Shown here in pieces: positions 32,002-40,341 of a DNA stretch of 64,000 bases. The first letter of the stretch is position 1. Each line of letters opens with the position of its first letter. The notes under the pieces are model-generated. The model ran no database searches. It was not told the origin of the DNA and was given only the letters and a program-made list of their open reading frames with translations. A program made the position numbers and the translations under genes. The DNA comes from BOG-931 sp963781725 (GTDB lineage: Bacteria; Pseudomonadota; Alphaproteobacteria; Rhizobiales; Xanthobacteraceae), in assembly GCA_963781725.1 (NCBI GenBank), contig CAWAGV010000002.1, positions 2,666,001 through 2,730,000 of the forward strand. Direction: 5' to 3'.

Positions 32002-32631
32002 TCATTTCGTGCCGTAGGCGCGGTCGCCGGCGTCGCCCAGGCCCGGGACAATAAATCCACGCGAGTCGAGTTCGTCGTCGACCGCCGCCGTCCAGATGGG
32101 AACGTCGGGGTGGAGTCCGCGCAGCCGCTCCAAGCCTTCCGGCGCCGCCAGCACCGACACGAACCTGATGTCTTTGGCGCCGCGCTCCTTGAGGCGAACG
32201 ATGGCCGCCGTCGCCGTGTTCGCGGTTGCGATAACCGGCGAAACGACGATGACGAGACGCTCGTGCAGGTCGGAGGGCGCCTTGAAATAATATTCGACGG
32301 CGACGAACAACTCCGGCTCGCGATAAAGCCCGATATGGGCCACCCGCGCGGCAGGCACCAGATCGAGCATGCCTTCGGCGAACGTCACGCCGGCGCGCAG
32401 GATCGGCGCGAAGACCAGCTTCTTTCCGGCGATGCGCGGCGACATCATGCGCGCCATCGGCGTTTCGATTTCGACCTTGGTCAGCGGCAGGTCGCGCGTG
32501 ACCTCGTAGCACAGCAGCATTCCGAGCTCCTTGAGGAGTTCGCGGAATGATTTCGTCGAAATGTCCTTGGCGCGAAGCAGTGTCAGCTTGTGCTGCACCA
32601 GCGGATGGTCGACGACCGTTACGCCTTCCAT
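32002..32631 (-). CDS. upp: Uracil phosphoribosyltransferase
   Basis: 209 residues from ATG 32631, with GGGAGG ahead. Signatures: DHPLVQHKLTLLRAKDISTK, YEVTRDLPLTKVEIETPM, VFAPILRAGVTFAEGMLDLV, IGLYREPE and the C-terminal IVPGLGDAGDRAYGTK. The PRPP-binding region VVSPVIATANTATAAI is a variant of the usual DPMLATGGSA loop; the acidic Asp is replaced by Ser, so Upp from this subgroup may differ in detail. It makes UMP from uracil and PRPP. It follows URC4-like and URC1-like genes on the same strand, which suggests a role in uracil catabolism (URC6 equivalent) rather than salvage only. Confidence 0.9.
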   Translation of the reverse strand: MEGVTVVDHPLVQHKLTLLRAKDISTKSFRELLKELGMLLCYEVTRDLPLTKVEIETPMARMMSPRIAGKKLVFAPILRAGVTFAEGMLDLVPAARVAHIGLYREPELFVAVEYYFKAPSDLHERLVIVVSPVIATANTATAAIVRLKERGAKDIRFVSVLAAPEGLERLRGLHPDVPIWTAAVDDELDSRGFIVPGLGDAGDRAYGTK

Positions 32632-32657
32632 GAAGTCCTCCCGATTATTCCAAGTTG

Positions 32658-32707
32658 GAGCATGATCTTTTCGGAAAACCGGAAGTCCACTTTTCCGGAT
32701 CATGCTC
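32658..32707. repeat. 50-base palindromic repeat between the DUF1688 gene and upp
   Basis: Starts GAGCATGATCTTTTCGGAAA and ends CTTTTCCGGATCATGCTC, so the ends pair as a long imperfect hairpin. This is one of the most common dispersed palindromes of Bradyrhizobium-type genomes as I recall. Its edge supplies part of the TAG stop codon of the DUF1688 gene, so the element abuts the reading frame. Confidence 0.85.
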
Positions 32708-33942
32708 TAGAACACCGTGCCGTCGCTGATGACTTTGACCGGCGGCGAACCGTCGGCGCGCAGTTCGCGAGCAATGGCGCGGCCGGCGGCCCACGTTCCG
32801 CCTTCCAGAATTTTGGCAAGCGGCAGCGTCGTGGCATCCCTATTGAGCTTCTGCCGAACAATATCGGCCAGCCGGTCGAGCAGCGCGACGGTCAGGGCGC
32901 GCCATTCCACGACCAACGTCGAGCCGACATCGTGCTCGCGTGCTGCTGCGGCCGGATCGCGAAATGCGAGGACCCCGGTATCGATGAAGAGCCCGCCGTT
33001 GCGATACTCCGCGAGCCCGGTGAGGCCGTCGATGTCGGTGACGGTGATGCCGGCGCGTTGCAGCGGCTCGATCAGCGAATAGGCCAGCCACTGCGACAGT
33101 TTGTGCAGCGGCACGAGTTCGCTGGTCGCGTCCGCCGTCGTCAGCGCCGGATGTCGCCAGCAGTCGCCGAGCGCAACGCCGCCGAGTGTCAGCCGCGATG
33201 GCCAGATCGGGCCGAAATGAAGCAGCAGTTCGGAAAGGATCGTCGCCGCTGGAAGCTTGTTGCCGACCGCCAGCGTGGCGAGATGATCGAACAGACCGCC
33301 GGGCCGGGGCGCATCATTGCGAGCAAAGACATCGGGATTGGCTGCGAGACAGCGGCCCAGACTGCGCAGCAAATCGGCGCGGCCTTCGACGCCGACAAGC
33401 GGATTATCAGCCGTGACCTGAAAGCCTTTGCGGACGGCTTCGGCCGACAAACGTTTCAGTTCCTCGGCATCGGCCTGTAATGGTTTGGCGCGATCTGACG
33501 AGAATGCGCCGCTGGCAAACATGGCAAGACTTGCCAGCGCTAGCCCTTCGGATCGGCCGATGGATTTTCCAGATGTCGGATCGCGATAGCTCCATTGTGG
33601 CCCGGCGCCGGCGTCGAGAAGCACACTCACTATTGCGAGGTCGAAGGCTGAACGGGCGCGGGTGGCGGGATTAAGCCAAGTTGCGGCGTGGTCAAGGCCT
33701 GCCCAGCGATCCACGCCCTCAAAAACGAAATGCCGCCAGCGCGAATGAAACGGCACGTCGAGCGATGGGTAGGCTTTCAGCGTTGCGGCTAGCGTCCGCT
33801 CAGCAGCATCCGGAAGTCGCGTGAGGTCTACGCGAAAATTTGGTAGCTTGTCTTCTAGCCCGAGTATCAGCATCCGGTTCGCACGGTCGCGAACCGCCTG
33901 AGCGTTTAAAAGCGAATACGCAGCGGCCGTTTCGGGCGTCAC
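32707..33942 (-). CDS. urc4: DUF1688 protein, URC4/Urg3-like uracil catabolism protein
   Basis: 411 residues from GTG 33942, 16 bases after the upstream stop. The frame is open into the upstream gene, but that part is its out-of-frame shadow. Typical family blocks: SLLNAQAVRDRANRMLILGL, VPFHSRWRHFVFEGVDRWA, FDLAIVSVLLDAGAGPQWSY, SEGLALASLAMFASGAFS, and the ending SPPVKVISDGTVF. DUF1688 proteins correspond to Urc4 of yeast uracil catabolism and Urg3 of fission yeast. The reaction is not firmly established; the pathway yields 3-hydroxypropionate and ammonia. It sits between the GTP cyclohydrolase II homologue and upp, the order expected of a bacterial URC cluster. Confidence 0.87.
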   Translation of the reverse strand: MTPETAAAYSLLNAQAVRDRANRMLILGLEDKLPNFRVDLTRLPDAAERTLAATLKAYPSLDVPFHSRWRHFVFEGVDRWAGLDHAATWLNPATRARSAFDLAIVSVLLDAGAGPQWSYRDPTSGKSIGRSEGLALASLAMFASGAFSSDRAKPLQADAEELKRLSAEAVRKGFQVTADNPLVGVEGRADLLRSLGRCLAANPDVFARNDAPRPGGLFDHLATLAVGNKLPAATILSELLLHFGPIWPSRLTLGGVALGDCWRHPALTTADATSELVPLHKLSQWLAYSLIEPLQRAGITVTDIDGLTGLAEYRNGGLFIDTGVLAFRDPAAAAREHDVGSTLVVEWRALTVALLDRLADIVRQKLNRDATTLPLAKILEGGTWAAGRAIARELRADGSPPVKVISDGTVF

Positions 33943-33958
33943 GAACAGGGTCCGGATC

Positions 33959-35215
33959 TTAGTACTTGTTGAGGTCACGGCCGACGGTGTCGGCGATGTC
34001 CTGCGGCTTCTGCGGTTGCGGCGTGTAGTAGCCGGCCGCCTTCTTGGCCTCGATCTCGACGTGCGCATCGGCCGGAACCAGCGCGTCCGGGATCGCGACG
34101 CGTTCGACGATGTCGACGCCCTGGCTGACCAGCGCGTCGTGCTTCATGTCGCTCATCGAGACGAAGTGGTCGATGCGCTTGATGCCAAGCCAGTGCACCG
34201 CGTCCGGCATCAATTGCTGGAAGCGCGCATCCTGGACGCCGGCGACGCACTCCGTGCGCTCGAAATACTGTGCGGCGGCATCGCCGCCTTCCTGGCGCTT
34301 GCGGGCGTTATAGACGAGAAACTTGGTGACCTCGCCGAGCGCGCGGCCTTCCTTGCGATTGTAGATGATGATGCCGAGGCCGCCGCTTTGGCCGGCGTGC
34401 GCGCATTCCTCGATGCCGTGAATGAGATAGGGGCGGCAGGTGCAGATATCCGAGCCGAACACGTCCGAGCCGTTGCATTCGTCGTGAACGCGGCAGGTGA
34501 TCTGGGTGCGCGGATCGTTCAGCTTCGTCACGTCGCCGAACAGATAGATCGTCGCGCCGCCGATCGGCGGCAGGAACACCTGCAAGTCGGGCCGCGTCAC
34601 CAGTTCGGGGAACATGCCCGCGGTCTGCTCGAACAGCGCGCGGCGCAAGTCTTTTTCCGTGGTGCCGAAACGCTCGGCGATGCCGGGCAGGTACCAAACC
34701 GGATCAATGGCGATCTTGACCACGGAAATGCTGCCGTTGTCGTGGACCACGTCGCCATCGTTTTTCAGCCGCCCGGCGGCGAGCGCACTCTGCATTTCCG
34801 GCAGATCGAGGCGGGCGCGGGTGATCGCGATCGTCGGGCGGATATCGATGCCTTCGGCAATCTCGGTCTTGAAATTCTCCGCGACCAGATGACCCCAGGG
34901 GTCCAGCGAAACGATACGCTGCGGTTCGCTCCACTGCGGGAATGGGCCGATGGTCGCCGCGGGAAAGGTGTTGGTCAGGTCGGGACGGCGGATCGGATCA
35001 AGCGCGCCGGAAGACACCGCAAGCGCGCGGTAGACCGCGTAGGAGCCGCCATGGCTGCCGATGACGTTGCGATCCTGCGGACGCGACACCGTTCCGATGA
35101 TCGGTCCGCGCTCGCGCGCGGTCTTGGCGCCCCAGTGGATCGGGAATTGCAGTTTCGCTCCGGGCTCGGGATGTGATGTGAGCCGGATGTGATCGGTACG
35201 ATTGGAACGGTTCAT
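33959..35215 (-). CDS. GTP cyclohydrolase II homologue, URC1-like
   Basis: 418 residues from ATG 35215 (MNRSNRTDHIRLTSH); about 200 residues longer than riboflavin-pathway RibA. The C-terminal half aligns with RibA. Zinc cysteines are kept in DECNGSDVFGSDICTC. The catalytic region is IIIYNRKEGRALGEVTKF with the tyrosine in FLVYNAR, and Asp-x-Arg appears in VQDARFQQL. The GTP-binding TNNPKK segment of RibA is replaced by SMSDMKHD. The extra N-terminal domain (SHGGSYAVYRALAVSSG, IVSLDPWGHLVAENF) is typical of URC1 proteins. URC1 acts on a uracil-ribotide intermediate rather than in riboflavin synthesis. First gene of the URC cluster. Confidence 0.85.
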   Translation of the reverse strand: MNRSNRTDHIRLTSHPEPGAKLQFPIHWGAKTARERGPIIGTVSRPQDRNVIGSHGGSYAVYRALAVSSGALDPIRRPDLTNTFPAATIGPFPQWSEPQRIVSLDPWGHLVAENFKTEIAEGIDIRPTIAITRARLDLPEMQSALAAGRLKNDGDVVHDNGSISVVKIAIDPVWYLPGIAERFGTTEKDLRRALFEQTAGMFPELVTRPDLQVFLPPIGGATIYLFGDVTKLNDPRTQITCRVHDECNGSDVFGSDICTCRPYLIHGIEECAHAGQSGGLGIIIYNRKEGRALGEVTKFLVYNARKRQEGGDAAAQYFERTECVAGVQDARFQQLMPDAVHWLGIKRIDHFVSMSDMKHDALVSQGVDIVERVAIPDALVPADAHVEIEAKKAAGYYTPQPQKPQDIADTVGRDLNKY

Positions 35216-35388
35216 GACCGGAATCCCAAAAGACAGAAGACCCGCCGCAATGACGGGCCGTTCCACCATAAACTTGTGTAATTCGTGCGGGCATTCCGCA
35301 CGCAATCCGGAATTATAGCGGCTTCACAAACAGTTACAACAACTGCAAGACCGCATCGTTACTCTTGGAAAATGGGGCGTTTACAGCC

Positions 35389-36621
35389 CTATTCAAGAGC
35401 AACGCCGCGCTTCTCCGGGATCAGGAAGGCGGTGGCGACGATATCGAGCAGATAGATCGTCGCCAGCAGCGCGATCGCCACCGTAAACGAATAGGAAACG
35501 GCCAGCGCGCCGATCACGAACGGGCCAAAGCCGCCGACGCCGCGTCCGAGATTGAACAGAACGTTCTCCGCCGTCGCGCGTGCTTCGGTCGGATACAGTT
35601 CCGACAGCAACGCGCCGTAACCGCCGAGCATGCCGTTGACGAAAATGCCCATGACGGCGCCGCCGATCAGCAGCGCGGTGGCGTCGGTCAGTTGCGAATA
35701 GACCAGCACCATCACGAACGCGCCGGCCTGAAACGTGAAGAGGGCGGGGCGGCGGCCGACCCGGTCGGCAAATTCGCCGAACACGACGATGCCAAACGCC
35801 ATGCCAAGCACGGTGACGGCCGTCCACAACGCCGATTGCGTGAGCGTGTAATGGAATTGCGTCGACAAGTAGCTCGGCAACCAGATCATCAGGCCGTAGT
35901 AGCCGAAGTTTTGCACCGAGCAGAGGATCAGCATGCCGAGACTGATGTTGCGGGTTTCGGCATCCTTCACCAGCACGCCGAGCGGCATCGACGCGCGGCG
36001 TTCTCTCGCCTGATTGAGAAATATCTGCGGTTCGCCGACATAGAAGCGGACGGCGAAGGCGATGAGGCCGGGGACCAGGCCGGCAATGAACATGCCGCGC
36101 CAGCCGATGATCGGCAGCAAGATCGGCGTCACCAGTGCTGCGACCAGCACGCCGGCTTGCCAGCCGAGCGCGACATAGGTGCAGCCGCGGGCGCGGTATT
36201 TGGCCGGCCAGGCTTCGGCCACAAGCGTCATGCCGATGCCGAACTCGCCGCCGAGCCCGAGGCCGGCGATGGTGCGGTAAACCAGCAAGTCCCAGTAGCC
36301 TTGGGCGAGGGCGCCAAGCCCGGTGAAGATCGCGAACAGCAGGATGGTCCAGGTCAGCACCCGCACCCGCCCGTAGTAGTCGCTGAGGATGCCGAAAACG
36401 ATGCCGCCGACCACCGCGCCGATCAGCGTCCAGGTGATGAGCGAGCCGGCCTGCGGCGGCGTGAGATGCAGCTCGGCGGAAATGGCCCGCAGCATGAAGC
36501 CAAGGATGAGCAGGTCGAATCCATCCATCGCATAGCCGATGGCGGACGCGGCGAGCGCTTTACCGGCCGACGAACCGACGTGATCGGTGGATTGGGACTG
36601 TTCCGCTTGTGCTGCAGTCAT
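35389..36621 (-). CDS. MFS transporter, aromatic-acid:H+ symporter (AAHS)-like
   Basis: 410 residues, about 12 hydrophobic spans. TM1 carries GYAMDGFDLLILGFML, resembling the D-G-x-D motif of PcaK/BenK-type aromatic acid symporters. Loop 2-3 reads GILSDYYGRVRVL, and TM4-5 has RTIAGLGLGGEFGIGMTLVAEAWPAKYRAR (shown here as a motif region). Loop 8-9 is FADRVGRRPALF. Inner-membrane uptake of an organic anion is likely. It is 92 bases after the preceding MFS gene and 173 bases before the URC1-like gene on the same strand, so it may belong to either unit. Confidence 0.86.
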   Translation of the reverse strand: MTAAQAEQSQSTDHVGSSAGKALAASAIGYAMDGFDLLILGFMLRAISAELHLTPPQAGSLITWTLIGAVVGGIVFGILSDYYGRVRVLTWTILLFAIFTGLGALAQGYWDLLVYRTIAGLGLGGEFGIGMTLVAEAWPAKYRARGCTYVALGWQAGVLVAALVTPILLPIIGWRGMFIAGLVPGLIAFAVRFYVGEPQIFLNQARERRASMPLGVLVKDAETRNISLGMLILCSVQNFGYYGLMIWLPSYLSTQFHYTLTQSALWTAVTVLGMAFGIVVFGEFADRVGRRPALFTFQAGAFVMVLVYSQLTDATALLIGGAVMGIFVNGMLGGYGALLSELYPTEARATAENVLFNLGRGVGGFGPFVIGALAVSYSFTVAIALLATIYLLDIVATAFLIPEKRGVALE

Positions 36622-36713
36622 CGCACGCTCCCCTGATAGGCCCGGGCATGCAGTCTGCCGCCATTGGGCGACCCCCTCAAGCCGTCCTGTTCATAACGGG
36701 AGCGTGGATGGAC

Positions 36714-38105
36714 CTAAGACGACACTGCCGCGGTTGCGAGCCCATCATGCTCGGTGATCTGTTCGAGGACCCGGCCTTTGGTCTCGATGCCGATGAGCCA
36801 CAGCGCGATGGCCGAGATCAGATAGGCCAGCGCGAATGTGTGCAGCACGTAGGCGCCGACGCCATAGGCCAGCATGAAGCCGACCACCGTCGGCGCCAGG
36901 AACGAGCCGATGCGGCCGATGCCGAAGAACCAGCCGACCGCGGTGGCGCGCAAGTGCGTCGGGTGCAATTCGCTCACATAGATTCCGGTCGCGCCATAGA
37001 CGCCGGGATTGACCCAGCCGACCGCCGCTGCCGCGAAGTAGAGCCACATCCCGCTCGCCATGGCGAACCACAAATGGAAGAAGGCGCCGACGAAGTAATA
37101 GAGGAACAGCACCGGCCGGCGTCCGTAGCGGTCGATCAGGAAGCCGCAGGCCGAATAGCCGACGACGGCACTCAACGCCTGGACGAGCTGAAAGGTGATG
37201 GCCTGTGTCAGCGGAATGCCGCGCTGCTGCAGGATGGTCGGCAGCATGAACAGGATGCCGTTCGACGCCCACAGAAAGCCGAACGAAACAATCCATAGCA
37301 GGATGGTGTTCCTGGCCCGGCCGGGCGCCAGCAATTCGAATACCGTCACCTTCGGCTGTGCGCCGACCTCCGGATGCAGGGTCGGTATCGATTTGATTTC
37401 GTCGGCGGTGAGCGGCCGGCCGATCGATTGTTGTTCGATGTCGGCAACCGTTCGCTCGGCTTCCGCGACGCGGCCTTTGCTCAAAAGGTAGCGCACCGAC
37501 TCCGGCATGTAGCGGCGAACGAAAAACAGCAACGCGGCGGGAACGACGCCAACAGCGAACAGGCCGCGCCAACCCCAGTGCGGAATGATCGAGAGACTGA
37601 GCGCGGCCGCGAGCACGAGACCGACCGGGAACGCCGCCATGATGTTGCCGGCCATGCCGCCGCGGATCCGGCCGGGACTGAATTCCGAGCTGAGCGTCAG
37701 GGTGACCGGGACTTCGCCGCCGAGGCCGAAATTCGACAGAAACCGGAACACGACCAGCGACGCGATATTCCACGAGGTGGCGACGAGCGCGGTAAAGACT
37801 GCGAACAGACCGACGGTGGCCTGGAACGACGTGCGCCGGCCGATGTAGTCCGAGAGGGTGCCCCAGAACAGCGCGCCGAGGAACGCGCCGATCAGTCCGG
37901 CTGTCGCCAGCAAGCCGGCTTGCGCGGGGCCTAGCCCGAACTCGCGCGCGATCGGCGGTAACGCCGCGCCGAAGATCGCGAAGTCGGTGGCATCGAGCAT
38001 GATGCCGAAAAACGCGAGAATGAAGAAATTGCGATGCCACTTCGAGAACGGCAGGCGTTCGAGACGCGCGACAAGTTCTGCAGACTTCTGCTGATCGTCA
38101 GCCAT
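36714..38105 (-). CDS. MFS transporter, metabolite:H+ symporter family
   Basis: 463 residues with 12 predicted spans and a central cytoplasmic loop of about 60 residues. TM1 is FGIMLDATDFAIFGAALPP, loop 2-3 GTLSDYIGRRTSFQ, TM4-5 FRFLSNFGLGGEVPVTLTL, the RYMPESVRYLLSKGR end of the sixth helix, and loop 8-9 LIDRYGRRPVLFL. The pattern is shared by sugar-porter and AAHS branches; the paired aspartates in TM1 favour an acid or metabolite symporter. It follows the acetamidase/formamidase by 75 bases and is a likely uptake partner of the catabolic genes upstream. Confidence 0.85.
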   Translation of the reverse strand: MADDQQKSAELVARLERLPFSKWHRNFFILAFFGIMLDATDFAIFGAALPPIAREFGLGPAQAGLLATAGLIGAFLGALFWGTLSDYIGRRTSFQATVGLFAVFTALVATSWNIASLVVFRFLSNFGLGGEVPVTLTLSSEFSPGRIRGGMAGNIMAAFPVGLVLAAALSLSIIPHWGWRGLFAVGVVPAALLFFVRRYMPESVRYLLSKGRVAEAERTVADIEQQSIGRPLTADEIKSIPTLHPEVGAQPKVTVFELLAPGRARNTILLWIVSFGFLWASNGILFMLPTILQQRGIPLTQAITFQLVQALSAVVGYSACGFLIDRYGRRPVLFLYYFVGAFFHLWFAMASGMWLYFAAAAVGWVNPGVYGATGIYVSELHPTHLRATAVGWFFGIGRIGSFLAPTVVGFMLAYGVGAYVLHTFALAYLISAIALWLIGIETKGRVLEQITEHDGLATAAVSS

Positions 38106-38180
38106 GTTTCCCCCGGCACCGCCGCCGCGCTTTGTTCGCGGCGCATTTTCGTTGGCGGCGAGACTGCTACAGGGGATTTC

Positions 38181-39125
38181 TCATGACAAGTGCGCCTTCT
38201 CGAGCATCACATGGATGCCCTTGGAGCCGTTCACCACCTGCGTGACCCGCAGATCGGCGGCGAGGCTGCAAAGTGTGTAGGCGTCTTCGCGCGACAAATT
38301 GGTGCGGGCGCAGATCAGCTTGATCATGTTGCGCAGCGCGATCACCACCGCATCGTCGAGGTCGGGATCGAATGCCATGGTCATGATGTGGGTCGGCGTT
38401 TCCGCCATCGGCCACTCAAGCGACATGTCCTCGCGCACATGCAACTCGAACGTTCCGATGAGTCCGGTCTCGATCGCGGTGATGCAGACTTCGCCGTCAC
38501 CTTGCACGCCGTGGCCGTCGCCGACCGAGAACAGCGCGCCGTCGACATGGATCGGCAGATAGAGCGTTGTACCGGCGACCAGCTCCTTGTTGTCCATATT
38601 GCCGCCGTTGCGCCGCGGCGGCGGCGAGGACACCGGGCCCCATGCGTGCGGCGGCGCCACCACCATGACGCCGAAGAACGGCTTGAGCGGCAGCTCGAGG
38701 CCCCACGGCAGCTTGCCGACCATGCGCTTGCGATCCATCGGAATATGGATCTGGCGCATGCGGTCGAAGTCGTCGGGCAACGCGCCGCCGAGCGGGCGGA
38801 TCATGTTGTAACCCCAGTCGTAGTGCAGATCGATCGTCTTGATGCGGACTTCGAGCACCTGTCCGGCTTTCGCGCTGCGCACGGCGACCGGGCCGGTCAT
38901 GATGTGCGGACCGCCGAGCTTGGGCTGCACCTTGGCGTGAATCTGAAGCAGTGAGTCCGGCACCGTCAGTCCGGAATTCTTGTCAGGTAGCGCGCTCGCC
39001 GGTCCGGAGACAGTCGAGATGGTGACTTCGTCGCCCGGATTCACGGTAACGAGCGGCTTCAGGTTGGCGTCGAAATAGCCCCAGTGCACTGTCTCCGGTC
39101 CGGCTTCCAGGCGATGGGTGGCCAT
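38181..39125 (-). CDS. Acetamidase/formamidase family protein
   Basis: 314 residues, the usual length of FmdA/AmdA amidases. Blocks: HRLEAGPETVHWGYFDANLK, VNPGDEVTISTVSG, GPHIMTGPVAVRSAKAGQVL, HVDGALFSVGDGHGVQGDGE, which is the family hallmark with likely metal ligands, and VRVTQ-like ADLRVTQVVNGSKGIHVML near the end. It hydrolyses formamide, acetamide or a related small amide to ammonia and acid. In this run of genes it may release ammonia from an amide left after ring opening. Directly follows the frameshifted hydrolase by 12 bases. Confidence 0.9.
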   Translation of the reverse strand: MATHRLEAGPETVHWGYFDANLKPLVTVNPGDEVTISTVSGPASALPDKNSGLTVPDSLLQIHAKVQPKLGGPHIMTGPVAVRSAKAGQVLEVRIKTIDLHYDWGYNMIRPLGGALPDDFDRMRQIHIPMDRKRMVGKLPWGLELPLKPFFGVMVVAPPHAWGPVSSPPPRRNGGNMDNKELVAGTTLYLPIHVDGALFSVGDGHGVQGDGEVCITAIETGLIGTFELHVREDMSLEWPMAETPTHIMTMAFDPDLDDAVVIALRNMIKLICARTNLSREDAYTLCSLAADLRVTQVVNGSKGIHVMLEKAHLS

Positions 39126-39137
39126 GTCGCGCGCTCC

Positions 39138-40329
39138 TTAATTTCCGGCGCTCAATACGTCGGCGATCCAGTCGAACATGAAGTGCAGGCCGATGGTCAC
39201 GTCATCGACCTGACAATGGTGGAAACCGCCTTCCTCGCGGGTGAACACCTTGAGCGTCTTTTGTTTCGAGCCCGAGGCTTCATAAAGCCGTTCGGCCAGC
39301 GCGACGGGGATTTGCTCGTCGCCTTCGCCATGCATCACCAGGAACGGGCAGGTCATCTTCTGCACGATGCCGTCGAGCCGGAAGCCTTCGAGTTTTTTCA
39401 TCGCGGCGTCGCGGCCTTCCACGCCCAGCACCCATTCCAGATGCTTGGGCGGCACCGAGAGCGAAGGCACCTTGCCTGAATCCAGCAACTCGAACCGCCG
39501 CCGCCAGGTTTCATGGAAATCCCACATCGCGCCCCAGGCGACGCAGCACGCAAACCGCTGCTCGAGCGACCCGGCGCGCGGCGCGTAGTAGCCGCCGAGG
39601 CTCAGCGCCATCACGCCGATCCGCTGCGGATCGAACTCGCTGCGGCCGGCGAGATATTCGTAGGCCGGTGTCGCGTAGCGCTCGGTTTCCGCGATCAGCG
39701 GCAGATTGCGAAACCGTACGCTCTCGCCATTGCCGGGTCCGTCGACGATCAGGCAACCGACGCCGCGGGCGGCAAGGTCGGGAATGCCGTAGCCGTATTG
39801 CAGCTCCTTGGTGACATCGAAGCCGTCGAAATAGACCATGGCGGGAGCAGGCCGCCCGCGCGTCACTTCGGGATCGGGGTGCACCAGCAATCCGGGAAGG
39901 CTCGAGTTCGCCGTAGGGAATTTCGACAAACTCGACGCGCGGCCGGCGCAGGATCGCCGCGGCTTCCTTAAACAGGCCAACCGACTTGGCGTAGATATCC
40001 ATGCTGTACTGCGAGCGTGGATGCACGAAGCGTTCGCCGGTCTGGTAATAGCGGCAGGCGCGCATGAAACAGGACGCCGCGGTGAGGCGGTGGCCGGCGC
40101 GCTCGGCGTCGCGGCCGCGCGCCGAAATCTTGTCGCCCATGCGGGTCCATTCCTCGAACCACGCATCGTCGTTGCCGACCTTGTCCTTGAGCGCGAGACC
40201 GACGCGATTGACCTCGTCGATCTCGATGCCGAGCCAGGGCGCGGCCGAGAGGCAAATCAAGAGCCCCATCGACCAGCGGTAATTGTCCGGAAAATAGCGG
40301 AAAGCGAGATCGTCTTTCACATCAGGCAT
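39138..40329 (-). pseudogene. Alpha/beta hydrolase (dihydroxypseudooxynicotine-hydrolase-like), frameshifted
   Basis: The N-terminal half reads in frame from ATG 40329 (MPDVKDDLAFRYFPDNYRWS) to VEFVEIPYGELE. The C-terminal half continues in another frame from LPGLLVHPDPEVTRG to the stop at 39138. The junction is near 39897-39901, where one extra base (GAGCCTTCCC read for GAGCTTCCC) breaks the frame. The total of 1,192 bases is one more than a multiple of three, consistent with a single insertion. Restored, the protein is about 396 residues with nucleophile motif MALSLGGYYAP, aspartate in MHGEGDEQIP and histidine in GGFHHCQVDD. Similar proteins hydrolyse C-C bonds of 2,6-dihydroxypseudooxynicotine-like compounds. 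May be a real mutation or a sequence error. Confidence 0.85.
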
Positions 40330-40341
40330 GGAGTTCCCACT

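Noticed and set aside
33943..34068. Longer start for the DUF1688 protein
   Set aside because: That stretch overlaps the end of the URC1-like gene in another frame and is Arg/Ser/Thr-rich shadow sequence.
39511..40329. Treating the two halves of the hydrolase as separate genes
   Set aside because: They form one continuous family domain once a single base is removed, and the second half has no start or ribosome site of its own.
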